Below the pieces are notes generated by a model. It saw nothing but the letters and a program-made list of their open reading frames with translations, had not been told where the DNA came from and made no database searches. From positions 1 through 64,000 of the forward strand of contig NZ_JAFMZO010000005.1 in assembly GCF_024436395.1 (NCBI RefSeq): a DNA stretch of 64,000 bases. Reading direction: 5' to 3'. Of this stretch, positions 17,278 through 27,201 are shown in pieces. Each line of letters opens with the position of its first letter. The stretch's first letter is position 1. The DNA comes from Paradesertivirga mongoliensis (lineage in GTDB: Bacteria; Bacteroidota; Bacteroidia; Sphingobacteriales; Sphingobacteriaceae). The position numbers were made by a program, and so were the translations under genes.

Positions 17278-20200
17278 TTAATTCAACTTGTAAGTAATAT
17301 TCTGCAGCTTATGCAAATGTTCCAAAAATTCATTACTCGGGAAAATCTTTACACTTTTTGAGGGCATTTCTATCGCTATAGTTTCCTCAGAATCGAACAC
17401 CGTGAATTTAAGCTGACAGTTACGCTGCGGATTTTGCTCGGTGTTGACACGAACCAGCTCGTCCATTTCTGTGATAAAGGTTTCGGACAGTTGTTGCAAG
17501 GGAAACTGAATAGTAAGGCATTTAGACATTTTATCCCTCAGCTCCGACAATAGATTTATGCTGGTAATTTTGAATTCCCAGTTATCCTTTTGCTTAAAAC
17601 GCTCACATACATTTCCCCGTACCTGGATAAAATAACCGTCTGTAAAAAACTGTTTCAACTTCACATAATCCTCACCAAATAATACTACCTCGAAAGAATC
17701 ACTATAATCTTCGAGAACCATCGATCCAAAAGGCTTCCCGGTTTTAGTTGTACGATGCTGTGCGTTTGAAACCAATCCACCAATTACGAGGTCTCTATTT
17801 TTGATTTTGTTGAATTCTTCGGTATCTGTTTCATTCAGCTCGCCACTTTTTGCACGGTTAATTAAAGCGAGGTGCTTCACCTGAAAGGTACAGAAGTGAT
17901 CCATTTCAAATTTATAATTATCGAGCGGATGACCGGTGAGATAAATCCCAATCATATCTTTTTCGTACTTAAGCCTCTCGATCAATCCCCATTCAGGGCA
18001 TTCGGGCATTTGGGGTTCAGAAATGTGAGCATCGGTAGTACCGCCAAAAAGAGACACCTGGGATGTATTTAAACTATTCTGATAGTCGTTATTATACTTT
18101 ATCAGACGTTCAATACCATTATAAGGGGTATTATCGGGCCGGCAAAAGAACTGAGAGCGGTTATAGCCAAAACAATCAAACGCCCCGCTATAAACAAGAT
18201 TTTCATACACCTTTTTGCTCACCGTTCTTGAGTTCACGCGTTTGGCAAAGTCGTTAATACTTACAAACGGACCATTTTCCACGCGCTCCTCCACAATACT
18301 TTCAACGGCCTTTTCACCAACGCCTTTAATACCTGACATTCCAAAACGGATTTCGCCTTTTTTGTTTACAGCGAAACTCAGGTTAGATTCATTAATATCC
18401 GGACCAAGAACCAGAATACCCATCTTTTTACTTTCTTCCATAAAGAAAGATATCTTCTCTATGTTATTCTGGTTATTCAATACGGCTGCCATGTACTCGG
18501 CAGGGTAATGGGCTTTTAAATAGGCTGTTTGATATGCAACAAACGCATAGCAGGTAGAGTGCGATTTATTGAAAGCATACTGGGCAAACGCTTCCCAATC
18601 GGTCCAAACTTTTTCTGCCACTTTGGTATCGTGGCCATTCAGTTTACAACCTTCCATAAACTGGGCTTTCATTTTGTTCAGCACTTCGATTTGCTTCTTA
18701 CCCATCGCTTTCCGAAGCACATCTGCATCTCCTTTTGTGAAGTTGGCCAGCTTTTGCGATAAAAGCATCACCTGCTCCTGATATACCGTGATACCATAAG
18801 TTTCTTCAAGATGCTCCTGCATGTCGGCCAGGTCAAAACTTACTTCTTCCCTGCCATGCTTACGTGCAATAAATTTGGGGATATATTCTATCGGCCCCGG
18901 ACGATAAAGTGCGTTCATGGCGATTAAGTCCTCAAACTTGTCGGGCTTCAGTTCTCTGAGATACATCTGCATACCATCACTTTCGAACTGAAAAGTACCG
19001 TTTGTATCGCCACGCTGATAGAGTTCAAAAGTTTTCTGATCGTCAAGCGGAATGTAATCTATATCGATCTCGACACCGTGATTGGCTTTAATTAATGTGA
19101 GCGCATTTTTTATAATAGTGAGCGTTTTAAGGCCCAAAAAGTCCATCTTAATTACCCCTGCATCTTCAATTACACGCCCATCGAATTGGGTAACCAAAAG
19201 ATCAGAGTCTTTCATGGTTGCCACCGGGATAATATCTGTCAGATCGTATGGGGCAATGATAATTCCTGCCGCATGAATGCCGGTGTTTCGTACAGAACCT
19301 TCGAGCTTTTCAGCTTCCCGCAATACTTTTGCACGGACGTCATCGCCTTTTAAAATATCTTTTAGCTCTGCAACCTGGTCAAAAGCATCTTTTAATGTAA
19401 TCCCCAACGTGTCGGGCACTAATTTCTTTAGTGCATTCACTTCCGACAGCGGAACATCGAGCACGCGCGCAACATCCTGAATACTCGTACGGGCAGCCAT
19501 CGAACCATACGTAATGATCTGTGCTACCTGATTTTTCCCGTACTTATCCACCACATAATCGATCACTTTTTGGCGACCTTCATCATCAAAATCCGTATCA
19601 ATATCGGGCATCGACTTTCTGTCGGGATTTAAAAACCGCTCGAAAAGCAGATTATATTTAATAGGATCGATGTTTGTAATGCCGATACAATAAGCCACTA
19701 CAGAGCCAGCCGCGGACCCTCTACCCGGGCCAATAAAGACTCCTAAATCGCGCCCAGCCTTTATAAAATCGGCCACAATAAGAAAATAACCGGGAAAACC
19801 CATTATTCTGATCGTGTTCAGCTCAAAATCAAGACGTTCCTGAACTTCGGGTGTTATTTCTTTATAACGCTCCCTCGCACCCTCCATCGTCAGATGCCGC
19901 AGGTACTCCCATTGATTTAATACGTCATCACCATGAATTTTAAACTCAGGAGATATTGGAAAGTTGGGTAAAAGAATGTCTCTTTTTAATTTAAGGTGTT
20001 CTACCTTATCAACAATCTCATTGGTATTATCTAAAGCTTCCGGAAGATCATGAAACAGCTGCCCCATCTCCGCCTGCGTTTTAAAGTAGAACTGATCGTT
20101 AGGAAATCCAAACCGATAGCCTTTTCCGCCTTCCTCATCAGTGGCAATTGGCGTGCTTTGCATGTCGCCGGTATTTACACAAAGTAAAATATCGTGCGCA

Positions 20201-20850
20201 TTGGAGTCTTGCTGATCCACATAATGCGAATCATTAGAGCAAATTATTTTGACATTATATTTCTTGGCAAATTTTAACAGAACATGATTAACCTTTTCTT
20301 GATCGGGAATGTTATGACGCTGAAGCTCGATATAATAGTCTTCACCAAAAATATCAAGCCACCATTTAAATTCCTTCTCCCCTTCTTCTTCGCCTTGCTT
20401 CAATATCGCCTGAGGTACGGAAGCACCGATACAGCAAGTTGTAGCGATAAGTCCCTCATGATGCTTGAGAATTAACTCCTTGTCAATCCGTGGCCATTTG
20501 CTGTATAGCCCTTCAATAAATCCATATGAGCAGAGCTTTACCAGATTTTGATAACCTTTGGGATTTTTAGCCAGAAACAACTGATGATGACGGATGTCTT
20601 TGTTTTCCTTGGTAAATTGCTTTTTATGCCTGTCGTCTACCACATAAAATTCGCAACCTACAATTGGCTTCACATTATGCTTTCCTGCTTCGGCAACAAA
20701 CTTAAAAACACCAAACATATTTCCATGATCGGTGATAGCCAAAGCTTTCATACCATCGGCTGCAGCTTTTTTATAGAGCTTTGAAATATCTGCAGCTCCA
20801 TCAAGAAGTGAAAATTGAGTATGAACGTGTAAATGAGAAAAATCCGGCAT
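17278..20850 (-). CDS. dnaE: DNA polymerase III subunit alpha
   Basis: The 1190-residue replicative polymerase subunit. Its N-terminal PHP domain opens FSHLHVHTQFSLLDG, with His6, His8 and His10. The catalytic aspartates appear in MPDIDTDFDD, near residue 415. The finger and thumb region contains RPGPIEYIPKFIARKHG and the helix-hairpin-helix part lies near residue 860. An OB-fold (NRDLVIGGLVSNAQHRTTKTGKPFG, cut here for length) lies near residue 1020. Length and domain order match the DnaE1 type. The gene stands alone on the minus strand, and I could not identify its promoter. Confidence 0.95.
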   Translation of the reverse strand: MPDFSHLHVHTQFSLLDGAADISKLYKKAAADGMKALAITDHGNMFGVFKFVAEAGKHNVKPIVGCEFYVVDDRHKKQFTKENKDIRHHQLFLAKNPKGYQNLVKLCSYGFIEGLYSKWPRIDKELILKHHEGLIATTCCIGASVPQAILKQGEEEGEKEFKWWLDIFGEDYYIELQRHNIPDQEKVNHVLLKFAKKYNVKIICSNDSHYVDQQDSNAHDILLCVNTGDMQSTPIATDEEGGKGYRFGFPNDQFYFKTQAEMGQLFHDLPEALDNTNEIVDKVEHLKLKRDILLPNFPISPEFKIHGDDVLNQWEYLRHLTMEGARERYKEITPEVQERLDFELNTIRIMGFPGYFLIVADFIKAGRDLGVFIGPGRGSAAGSVVAYCIGITNIDPIKYNLLFERFLNPDRKSMPDIDTDFDDEGRQKVIDYVVDKYGKNQVAQIITYGSMAARTSIQDVARVLDVPLSEVNALKKLVPDTLGITLKDAFDQVAELKDILKGDDVRAKVLREAEKLEGSVRNTGIHAAGIIIAPYDLTDIIPVATMKDSDLLVTQFDGRVIEDAGVIKMDFLGLKTLTIIKNALTLIKANHGVEIDIDYIPLDDQKTFELYQRGDTNGTFQFESDGMQMYLRELKPDKFEDLIAMNALYRPGPIEYIPKFIARKHGREEVSFDLADMQEHLEETYGITVYQEQVMLLSQKLANFTKGDADVLRKAMGKKQIEVLNKMKAQFMEGCKLNGHDTKVAEKVWTDWEAFAQYAFNKSHSTCYAFVAYQTAYLKAHYPAEYMAAVLNNQNNIEKISFFMEESKKMGILVLGPDINESNLSFAVNKKGEIRFGMSGIKGVGEKAVESIVEERVENGPFVSINDFAKRVNSRTVSKKVYENLVYSGAFDCFGYNRSQFFCRPDNTPYNGIERLIKYNNDYQNSLNTSQVSLFGGTTDAHISEPQMPECPEWGLIERLKYEKDMIGIYLTGHPLDNYKFEMDHFCTFQVKHLALINRAKSGELNETDTEEFNKIKNRDLVIGGLVSNAQHRTTKTGKPFGSMVLEDYSDSFEVVLFGEDYVKLKQFFTDGYFIQVRGNVCERFKQKDNWEFKITSINLLSELRDKMSKCLTIQFPLQQLSETFITEMDELVRVNTEQNPQRNCQLKFTVFDSEETIAIEMPSKSVKIFPSNEFLEHLHKLQNITYKLN

Positions 20851-21075
20851 CAGCTAAGCTTCAAAAAAGAAGATCGAATTTAAGGAAAAAAGCCGAGGCA
20901 AAGGCTCGTGTTGAAAAATTTTCGAAGATCATCGGGTCACCAAAAAAATGTGTAATTTTTTCCCAATACATCAGAACCTTTCCACACCCCCGTTCGTATA
21001 AAAACCCTTAGCAAGGATTTTGAGCGGAAAATCGTAAAATGTCCGATTATTGTTTATTATAAGAAAACGATAAAG

Positions 21076-23079
21076 ATGAAGCACTGTTTCTACGCGATTT
21101 TAGCACTCTCCCTTATAATTTTTGCCTGCCAAAAACAGCCGGACACACCACCAAAAGACGGGAATAAAATTGCGCCTGATGGCTTCAACTTCGAAACGTC
21201 AAGAAAGGTAGCCGTAAACATTAAACTCCTTTCAAATATTAATGAGCCACTTAAAGGAATCATTATTGATGTTAATTCAATCAGCGGCGAAACTCTTCTA
21301 CGAGGAGCTAGCGATGAAACCGGTACTTTTACAGGAACTGTTAACATTCCTTCTTATATCGACACCCTTCTTATCCGGCCAGGAAATCCCGGTTTAAACC
21401 AGGACATTCAAGTATTGATACGCAACAATGCTGTAACTTGCGTTATAGGGGGCGACAAAGGGGTAACAGGAGACATCGTGAAAGCTCCGTCAAGCCCACA
21501 AACGTTCGGCGGTAAAAACATGAAGGCTTTCTCCGGGAATTCAATATTCGCAAATACAACATATACATACATGGGCTCTTACGATGTTAATGGCCGTCCG
21601 GTAAGCTACCTTGACCAGGTGAAAGGAACCGTTAGTGCAGACCTGCTGGCCTATCTGGGAGAATCATTGCCAGATCAGCAAAATGTAAACAACCATCACC
21701 CTCAATATCTTACCGACAACGCAACAGAACATCTTAATATCACTAAAACCTCAGATGTATGGGTAACATTTGTGTCTGAAGGCGGAGGGAATAAAAATGC
21801 TATAGGTTATTATACCTATCTGACCAATAACCCTCCAAATGTTGTCAATAAAATTGATGAGGTAAAGTTTATTTTCCCCAATGCATCAGCTGTTAGTTCG
21901 GGAGGAAATATGCAGTCGGGAGATCGAGTAAAGATCGGAAGGTTTGATAGCGGAACTTCTATTGGTTTCGTATTAGTTCAAAACGGATGGAGACAAAATC
22001 TTAATACAGTTAACTCGAGCGCTCTCAAGTTCTATTCAGACTCGAAATTTAACCCGGAAAACTCGAACGAGCTTAAAACACATACCGTTTTATTAAACTT
22101 TGCGAAAGAGAATCTGTTCGTGATTGGTTTTGAAGATTTAAAAAGGGACCTGACAGGTACAGACCATGACTTTAATGATGTGGTTCTATACGCCACATCT
22201 GCACCGGTAGACGCAATATCAACAGTGGGAGTACAAGGAATTGTGCCTCCAAAAGATACCGACGCGGATGGGGTTTGGGATGTATATGACAAATTTCCAA
22301 ATGACGGAACGAAGGCTTATGTGAGCTACTTTCCTTCGGAAAACAGCCAGGGAACATTAGTCTTTGAAGATAATTGGCCCAGCAAGGGTGATTATGACAT
22401 GAATGATCTTGTAGTAAAATACAGATACACCTATATAAGCAACGCCAGCAACAAAGTAGTGGAGATGACCGCGGACTTTCGGGCAGTATCTGCCTGGGCC
22501 ACGAATAAAAACGGCATGGGCGTACAATTACCATTCGCAGCAAGTTTGATTAGCAGCGTAAGCGGCCACAAAATTACTGACCACTACATTACATTAAACC
22601 CCAATGGCACAGAAGCTGGCCAATCAAAAGCGGTGCTAATTCCGTTCGATGATCATACAAACTTGTTATCAGGCCCAAACCAGGTCGTAGATACTGTATC
22701 TCTGGTAGTTAAATTTGCATCGCCGGTTGATTTGTCCGCAGTTGGTACAGGACCATATAATCCGTTTCTCATTTGCAACAAACTCAGAGGAATAGAAGCG
22801 CATCTTCCGGGCCATCCACCTACGGACTTAGCCGACTTATCGCGGTTTGGATCCGAACATGACCGGAGTAATGTGTCTATAAATAAATATTACATCTCTG
22901 ACGAGAATTGGCCCTGGGCTCTTAACTTCACTGAGCATTTCAGCTTTCCAAAAGAAGGGAATGCCATTAATACCGCCTATCTACATTTTGGTGAATGGGC
23001 AAGTTCGGGTGGGACTATGTTTACCGATTGGTATAAGAATACAGCGCCCGGCTATCGCGACCCGCTGAAGATTCATTAA
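21076..23079 (+). CDS. LruC-domain lipoprotein, copy 1
   Basis: A 667-residue exported protein with a lipoprotein signal ending IIFAC (Cys18). The N-terminal region KIAPDGFNFETSRKVAVNI leads into a carboxypeptidase-regulatory-like beta-sandwich (about 35-110, including GETLLRGASDETGTF). The middle holds HDFNDVVLYATS. A calcium-binding-like loop DTDADGVWDVYDKFPND lies near residue 395. The LruC/DUF4842 domain then starts with LVFEDNWPSKGDYDMNDLVVKY. The function is unknown, but the protein is likely anchored on the outer membrane. A close paralogue follows after 193 nt, so a tandem duplication is evident. Confidence 0.82.
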   Translation: MKHCFYAILALSLIIFACQKQPDTPPKDGNKIAPDGFNFETSRKVAVNIKLLSNINEPLKGIIIDVNSISGETLLRGASDETGTFTGTVNIPSYIDTLLIRPGNPGLNQDIQVLIRNNAVTCVIGGDKGVTGDIVKAPSSPQTFGGKNMKAFSGNSIFANTTYTYMGSYDVNGRPVSYLDQVKGTVSADLLAYLGESLPDQQNVNNHHPQYLTDNATEHLNITKTSDVWVTFVSEGGGNKNAIGYYTYLTNNPPNVVNKIDEVKFIFPNASAVSSGGNMQSGDRVKIGRFDSGTSIGFVLVQNGWRQNLNTVNSSALKFYSDSKFNPENSNELKTHTVLLNFAKENLFVIGFEDLKRDLTGTDHDFNDVVLYATSAPVDAISTVGVQGIVPPKDTDADGVWDVYDKFPNDGTKAYVSYFPSENSQGTLVFEDNWPSKGDYDMNDLVVKYRYTYISNASNKVVEMTADFRAVSAWATNKNGMGVQLPFAASLISSVSGHKITDHYITLNPNGTEAGQSKAVLIPFDDHTNLLSGPNQVVDTVSLVVKFASPVDLSAVGTGPYNPFLICNKLRGIEAHLPGHPPTDLADLSRFGSEHDRSNVSINKYYISDENWPWALNFTEHFSFPKEGNAINTAYLHFGEWASSGGTMFTDWYKNTAPGYRDPLKIH

Positions 23080-23091
23080 ATTGAATAAGAA

Positions 23092-23124
23092 ATATCAAGG
23101 AGAGCGACGAGCTCTCTTTGATAT
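23092..23124 (+). terminator. Hairpin after LruC copy 1
   Basis: A 14-bp stem with one G-U pair (23092-23105 with 23111-23124) closes on GACGA 12 nt past the stop codon. No T run follows, so it may protect the 3' end of the mRNA rather than terminate transcription. Confidence 0.6.
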
Positions 23125-23272
23125 AACAGCGCAATAAATTCCCCGAACAACAAATATCCACCCCACTTCCGTCTTGACAATCATCCTCGATAGGCTATAG
23201 AACGTATTCTTGCGCCAATTAGAAGATAAGCACAATTATTGCATGATATTTTAATAATTCAAAACAATTTCA

Positions 23273-25270
23273 ATGAAATTTGGTTCATCCTTCCTTCTTG
23301 CTCTCTTTTTTGCTTTTTTCTTCGTTAGTTGCCATAAGGACGACACTAGTCCTGGTAATTTTTTAGGCGATAAAATTGCTCCGGACGGATTTAACTTCTC
23401 TACATCTAAATCAGTTGATGTAAGCGTAAGGCTGCTTTCAAACTTGGATGAACCCGTTAAACGAAGCATGGTAAACATTAACTCGAGCCTTTCTGGAGAA
23501 ACTTTATTAAGAGGTTTGACGGACGATAATGGCTATTTTAAAGCCTCTGTAAATATTCCTGCGTATATGGAAACACTAACTATCAATCCGCAAAATCCGG
23601 GTTTAAGTCAAAATATACAGGGACTCATTAAGGGCAATGCACTTACTTGTGTAATCGGTGGTAAATCTGGTCTTTCAGGCGATGTAATTAAATCTAACTC
23701 ACTATACGGAAAAAGCTTTTTAAACAGGAGCAGCAGAACACTGTCTACTACCTATCCATACATGGGCACATTAGATGGCACGGGCAGGCCTTTAAGCTAT
23801 CTTGAAGACCAACCAGGTACAGTGAGTGCCAACCTGTTAAGCTACCTTGCTGCAGCGCTACCAAACCAACAGGATATACGTGTTCACCACCCCCAATATG
23901 TGTCGGATAATGCAACAGAACACCTTAATATCGTTCAGCTTTCTGATGTTTGGATAACATTTGTAGCCGAAGGTGCCGGAAATTTAAACAGCATTGGCTT
24001 CTATACCTATCCAACAAACGCCCCGCCCACGACAGTGAATGATATTGGTGAAGTGAAACTACTATTTCCAAATGCTTCAGCTGCAGGCACAGGGGGCTCG
24101 ATGGTATCTGGAGACAAGGTTCACATTGGAAGGTATTCAGAGGGAACCTCGATTGGTTTCGTGCTATTTAGTTTTGGATGGCAGGGAGGAAACATAGTAC
24201 ATGTGAATAATCCTAAATTTTATTCAGACTCGAAATTTAATCCGGAACCTTCATCTTCTTTGCAAAGCCACACGGTTTTATTGAACTATCCGTTGGAGAA
24301 CCAGTATGTTATTGGCTTCGAAGATTTAAACAGAACCGATCCAAGTTGTGATCACGACTTTAACGATGTAATCCTGTATGCAACATCAAATCCGGTAACC
24401 GGCATTTCTACAAGTGGCGTTCCTACAATGGGGCCGGCTACAGATACAGACGGCGACGGAGTATACGACAACAATGATGAATTTCCAGAAGATCCTGCGA
24501 GAGCGTATACATCATATTACCCCTCAAAAAACACCATGGGAACATTAGCTTTTGAGGACAACTGGCCCGCCAAAGGCGACTATGACATGAATGATCTGGT
24601 TGTAAAATATCGTTATAAATACATTAACAACGGAAACAACAGGGTGGTTGCAATGGGCGGAGACTTTGTTGTAGATAACGCATTTGCATCATATACCAAT
24701 GGATTTGGTGTTGAACTTCCGTTCTCGTCCAACCTGATAAGCACTGTAACCGGCCAGAGACGTACTGTGAATTACAGCCCTCTGAATTCAAATGGAACAG
24801 AATCAGGCCAGACAAACGCAGTAATAATTCCTTTTGAAAACCACAAGACATTGCTGGCAGCAGAGTCAAATGGAGTTAAAGATACTGTGCATGTTAATGT
24901 GAGTTTTGTCACCCCACAAGTAATTTCCGTTCTTTACGGTGCACCATATAATCCGTTTTTAATTGGCAACCTAAATCGTGGCGCAGAGGTACATTTACCT
25001 GGAAAACAACCCACTAGCCGGGCAAATCTAAGCTTATTTGGCACTATGCATGATAATTCTATACCTGCGAATAATAAATACTATCTGTCAGCGGAAAACT
25101 GGCCATGGGCATTGAATTTCACTGAGACATTTGAGTATCCAAAAGAAGGTGCTGCGATTAACGATACATATTTGCATTTCGGAGATTGGGCCACTTCCGG
25201 CGGAGCGGTGTTCACCGATTGGTATAGTAATACATCTTCCGGTTATCGCACCCCAGCAAAGATACACTGA
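23273..25270 (+). CDS. LruC-domain lipoprotein, copy 2
   Basis: A 665-residue paralogue of the preceding gene with the same layout: lipoprotein signal ending FFVSC (Cys20), the block KIAPDGFNFSTSKSVDVSV, a regulatory-like beta domain with SGETLLRG, the HDFNDVILYATS block, a calcium-type loop DTDGDGVYDNNDEFPED, and the LruC/DUF4842 segment with LAFEDNWPAKGDYDMNDL. The C-termini are also alike (AVFTDWYSNTSSGYR). Clear divergence across the whole length suggests an old duplication. No conserved -7 box was found upstream. Its 3' end meets a terminator shared with the convergent GH1 gene. Confidence 0.82.
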   Translation: MKFGSSFLLALFFAFFFVSCHKDDTSPGNFLGDKIAPDGFNFSTSKSVDVSVRLLSNLDEPVKRSMVNINSSLSGETLLRGLTDDNGYFKASVNIPAYMETLTINPQNPGLSQNIQGLIKGNALTCVIGGKSGLSGDVIKSNSLYGKSFLNRSSRTLSTTYPYMGTLDGTGRPLSYLEDQPGTVSANLLSYLAAALPNQQDIRVHHPQYVSDNATEHLNIVQLSDVWITFVAEGAGNLNSIGFYTYPTNAPPTTVNDIGEVKLLFPNASAAGTGGSMVSGDKVHIGRYSEGTSIGFVLFSFGWQGGNIVHVNNPKFYSDSKFNPEPSSSLQSHTVLLNYPLENQYVIGFEDLNRTDPSCDHDFNDVILYATSNPVTGISTSGVPTMGPATDTDGDGVYDNNDEFPEDPARAYTSYYPSKNTMGTLAFEDNWPAKGDYDMNDLVVKYRYKYINNGNNRVVAMGGDFVVDNAFASYTNGFGVELPFSSNLISTVTGQRRTVNYSPLNSNGTESGQTNAVIIPFENHKTLLAAESNGVKDTVHVNVSFVTPQVISVLYGAPYNPFLIGNLNRGAEVHLPGKQPTSRANLSLFGTMHDNSIPANNKYYLSAENWPWALNFTETFEYPKEGAAINDTYLHFGDWATSGGAVFTDWYSNTSSGYRTPAKIH

Positions 25271-25282
25271 TAGTAATTCAAG

Positions 25283-25310
25283 GAAAGGCCTGATAAAAAT
25301 CAGGCCTTTC
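25283..25310. terminator. Bidirectional terminator shared by LruC copy 2 and the GH1 gene
   Basis: A perfect 12-bp stem (25283-25294 with 25299-25310) with an AAAA loop. Its right arm contains the last codons and stop of the minus-strand GH1 gene, so the terminator is partly coding. Confidence 0.8.
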
Positions 25311-26637
25311 TCGTCAAGAACTCTTTATACCACTTTCCGGAATCTTTGACAATTCGTCTTTGTGTATCAAAGTCCACATATATTAATCCAAAACGTGGGT
25401 GATATCCTTCAGCCCATTCAAAATTATCAGTCAATGTCCATACAAAATACCCGTCAACCTTGCAACCTTCCTTTTTTGCCCGCAAAATGCTTTGAAGATT
25501 ATCTTTCAAATAACTAATTCTTTGCTCGTCTGCTACCTCGCCATTGACAACTATATCCGGAAAGGCCGCACCGTTTTCTGTGATGATAATCTTCCTGATC
25601 TGAGGATAAGCATCGAATTTTTTGATAACGTGATACATAGCCTGCGGGTATACTTCCCATTTCATATCGGTGAGCGGAACATTCCTTTTTTCCGCTTTTA
25701 CCAGACTGGCGCCCAGATAGGGGGTAAAAAACGAGGCCTTAACTATTTCTCTCGTATAATTTTGAAAACCTATAAAATCGAAATCGAATGCCATGTCGGC
25801 TTCATCATTCCCCTTTATATATTTATCCAATTTTCTCAAAACCTTTAAATCGTTTTGCGGATACCCCATTCCGAGGATGGGCTCAAGAAAGGTGCGATTA
25901 AGTAGCGTGTCCACACGATTTACCGCCAGAAGATTTCTTTCAGTAACCGCCTGAGGCTCTATATGGGTACAGGAAAAAGTCGTTCCGAGGTTTGCATGGG
26001 GTATGATAGCTTTCAATTGTCTCGCGGCGGAAGATGTTGCCAGCGTCACATGGTGAATTGCCGGAAGAAAATTTCTCAAGCCTGATCTGCCCGGAGCATG
26101 AATTCCCAAAAAATAACCTGCGCCGGTGAAAACCGATGGCTCATTCATTACCATCCAATTATTTACTCTATCTCCAAAGTTTTTTGCACAGAGTTCAGTA
26201 TAATCGGAGAACCAACCGATGATATCCCGATTTGTCCACCCGCCCCGCAGCTCGAGAGCCTGAGGTAAATCCCAGTGATACAAGGTTAGCCAAGGGGTAA
26301 TTCCGCATTCGAGCGAATAATCGATTATCCTGTTATAATAATCGATTCCGTTCTGATTAACCGCCCCTTGTCCGTTAGGTATAATGCGCGACCAGCTGAT
26401 AGAAAAGCGAAAGTTGGGAATATTTAAGTCTTTAATAAGACCGATATCGCCCTTAAAACAATTATAAAAGTCGCAGGCGGTGTTACCATGATGATTGTTA
26501 CGAACTTTCCCCTTTTTTGAAGTAAATACGTCCCAGATAGACAAGCCTTTCCCATCAACATCGTGAGAGCCCTCTATTTGGTACGCCGCTGTTGAAACTC
26601 CCCATTCAAAATCAGATCCGAAATCCTCTCTATTCAT
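25300..26637 (-). CDS. GH1 family beta-glucosidase
   Basis: A 445-residue glycoside hydrolase family 1 enzyme that cleaves beta-linked glucosides or related disaccharides by a retaining mechanism. The acid/base is Glu166 in WMVMNEPSVF and the nucleophile is Glu354 in IIITENGAAF. The N-terminal signature FEWGVSTAAYQIEGS and the late NFEWAEGYHPRFGLIYVDF, with its aglycone-side residues, are present. No signal peptide is seen, so it acts in the cytoplasm. It is transcribed alone, and an inverted repeat at 26786-26815 lies upstream. Exact sugar preference cannot be read from sequence. Confidence 0.93.
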   Translation of the reverse strand: MNREDFGSDFEWGVSTAAYQIEGSHDVDGKGLSIWDVFTSKKGKVRNNHHGNTACDFYNCFKGDIGLIKDLNIPNFRFSISWSRIIPNGQGAVNQNGIDYYNRIIDYSLECGITPWLTLYHWDLPQALELRGGWTNRDIIGWFSDYTELCAKNFGDRVNNWMVMNEPSVFTGAGYFLGIHAPGRSGLRNFLPAIHHVTLATSSAARQLKAIIPHANLGTTFSCTHIEPQAVTERNLLAVNRVDTLLNRTFLEPILGMGYPQNDLKVLRKLDKYIKGNDEADMAFDFDFIGFQNYTREIVKASFFTPYLGASLVKAEKRNVPLTDMKWEVYPQAMYHVIKKFDAYPQIRKIIITENGAAFPDIVVNGEVADEQRISYLKDNLQSILRAKKEGCKVDGYFVWTLTDNFEWAEGYHPRFGLIYVDFDTQRRIVKDSGKWYKEFLTRKA

Positions 26638-26785
26638 TTGTATTGTTCAGAAGCCCTTCCGTCAATCAGCTTAATACCGATTGCACCGTAGGTTCTACTA
26701 AAATGGAATTAATTAATGAAGAAAAGAAGATCGCATGGCTTTTAAAAACAACCAATGCCTGAATGAAGTAAGAAACCTGCAAATA

Positions 26786-26815
26786 TTTAGTATCATAATT
26801 TTTATTGATACTAAA
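26786..26815. repeat. 10-bp inverted repeat upstream of the GH1 gene
   Basis: TTTAGTATCA (26786-26795) and TGATACTAAA (26806-26815) are perfect inverted copies around a 10-nt AT spacer. GATAC within the right arm can also pair with GTATC just downstream, so two exclusive hairpins are possible. The site lies about 150 nt before the GH1 start and could be an operator. The rest of 26638-26871 shows no gene. Confidence 0.5.
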
Positions 26816-26871
26816 GTATCTACCTGCTGTTAACTCAATATTCTTCCGATGTTATTTATATATTAAAGGAG

Positions 26872-26903
26872 TAGGGAGGACAAATTTATCTTTGTCCTCC
26901 CTA
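26872..26903 (-). terminator. Hairpin after the small membrane protein gene
   Basis: A 13-bp perfect stem (26872-26884 with 26891-26903) lies just past the stop codon at 26907. On the minus strand it is followed by CTCCTTTAATATATAA, which is AT-rich but not a clean T run. Confidence 0.68.
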
Positions 26904-26906
26904 TCA

Positions 26907-27152
26907 TCAGGCATTCGCCCGTTTACTGGTATCGTTCACGAAGCGCTTCTCACTATCAGAGGTATAGGCGTCGTATACGTTCCAGGCCCAGAATAATATA
27001 GGAAATATTATGGTCCAGAATAAAAGAAAAGATATCGTTACTCCAAGAATGATTATCAATAAGCCTTTTACAACTTGTCCTTTAACTATCTGTCCTAAAC
27101 CAGGTATCACCGCCGAAATAAGTGCGGGTATTATATGACTGTGCTTTTCCAT
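26907..27152 (-). CDS. Small membrane protein with an IPGLGQ-KG motif
   Basis: An 81-residue protein with two hydrophobic segments. The first part, IIPALISAVIPGLGQIVKGQVVKG, carries the proline-glycine-rich PGLGQ and the KGQ-KG spacing seen in TM2-like and related small membrane proteins. The second, LLIIILGVTISFLLFWTIIF, is a long membrane helix followed by WNVYDAYTSD and a basic tail. The function is unknown. It lies between the Mpo1-like gene and a hairpin terminator and could be co-transcribed with that gene, 49 nt upstream. Confidence 0.68.
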   Translation of the reverse strand: MEKHSHIIPALISAVIPGLGQIVKGQVVKGLLIIILGVTISFLLFWTIIFPILFWAWNVYDAYTSDSEKRFVNDTSKRANA

Positions 27153-27201
27153 AACAATAGATTTTCTATTGTTATATCAAATACACTGCCAGTATGAAGC
27201 C

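Noticed and set aside
20781-21011. 76-residue open frame at the dnaE 5' end
   Set aside because: It overlaps the dnaE start on the opposite strand and has a basic, low-complexity product.
25399-25848. 149-residue open frame opposite the GH1 gene
   Set aside because: Antisense shadow of a well-supported enzyme gene.
26887-26894. TATCTTTG on the plus strand resembling a -7 box
   Set aside because: It lies across the loop and stem of a terminator and no plus-strand gene follows.
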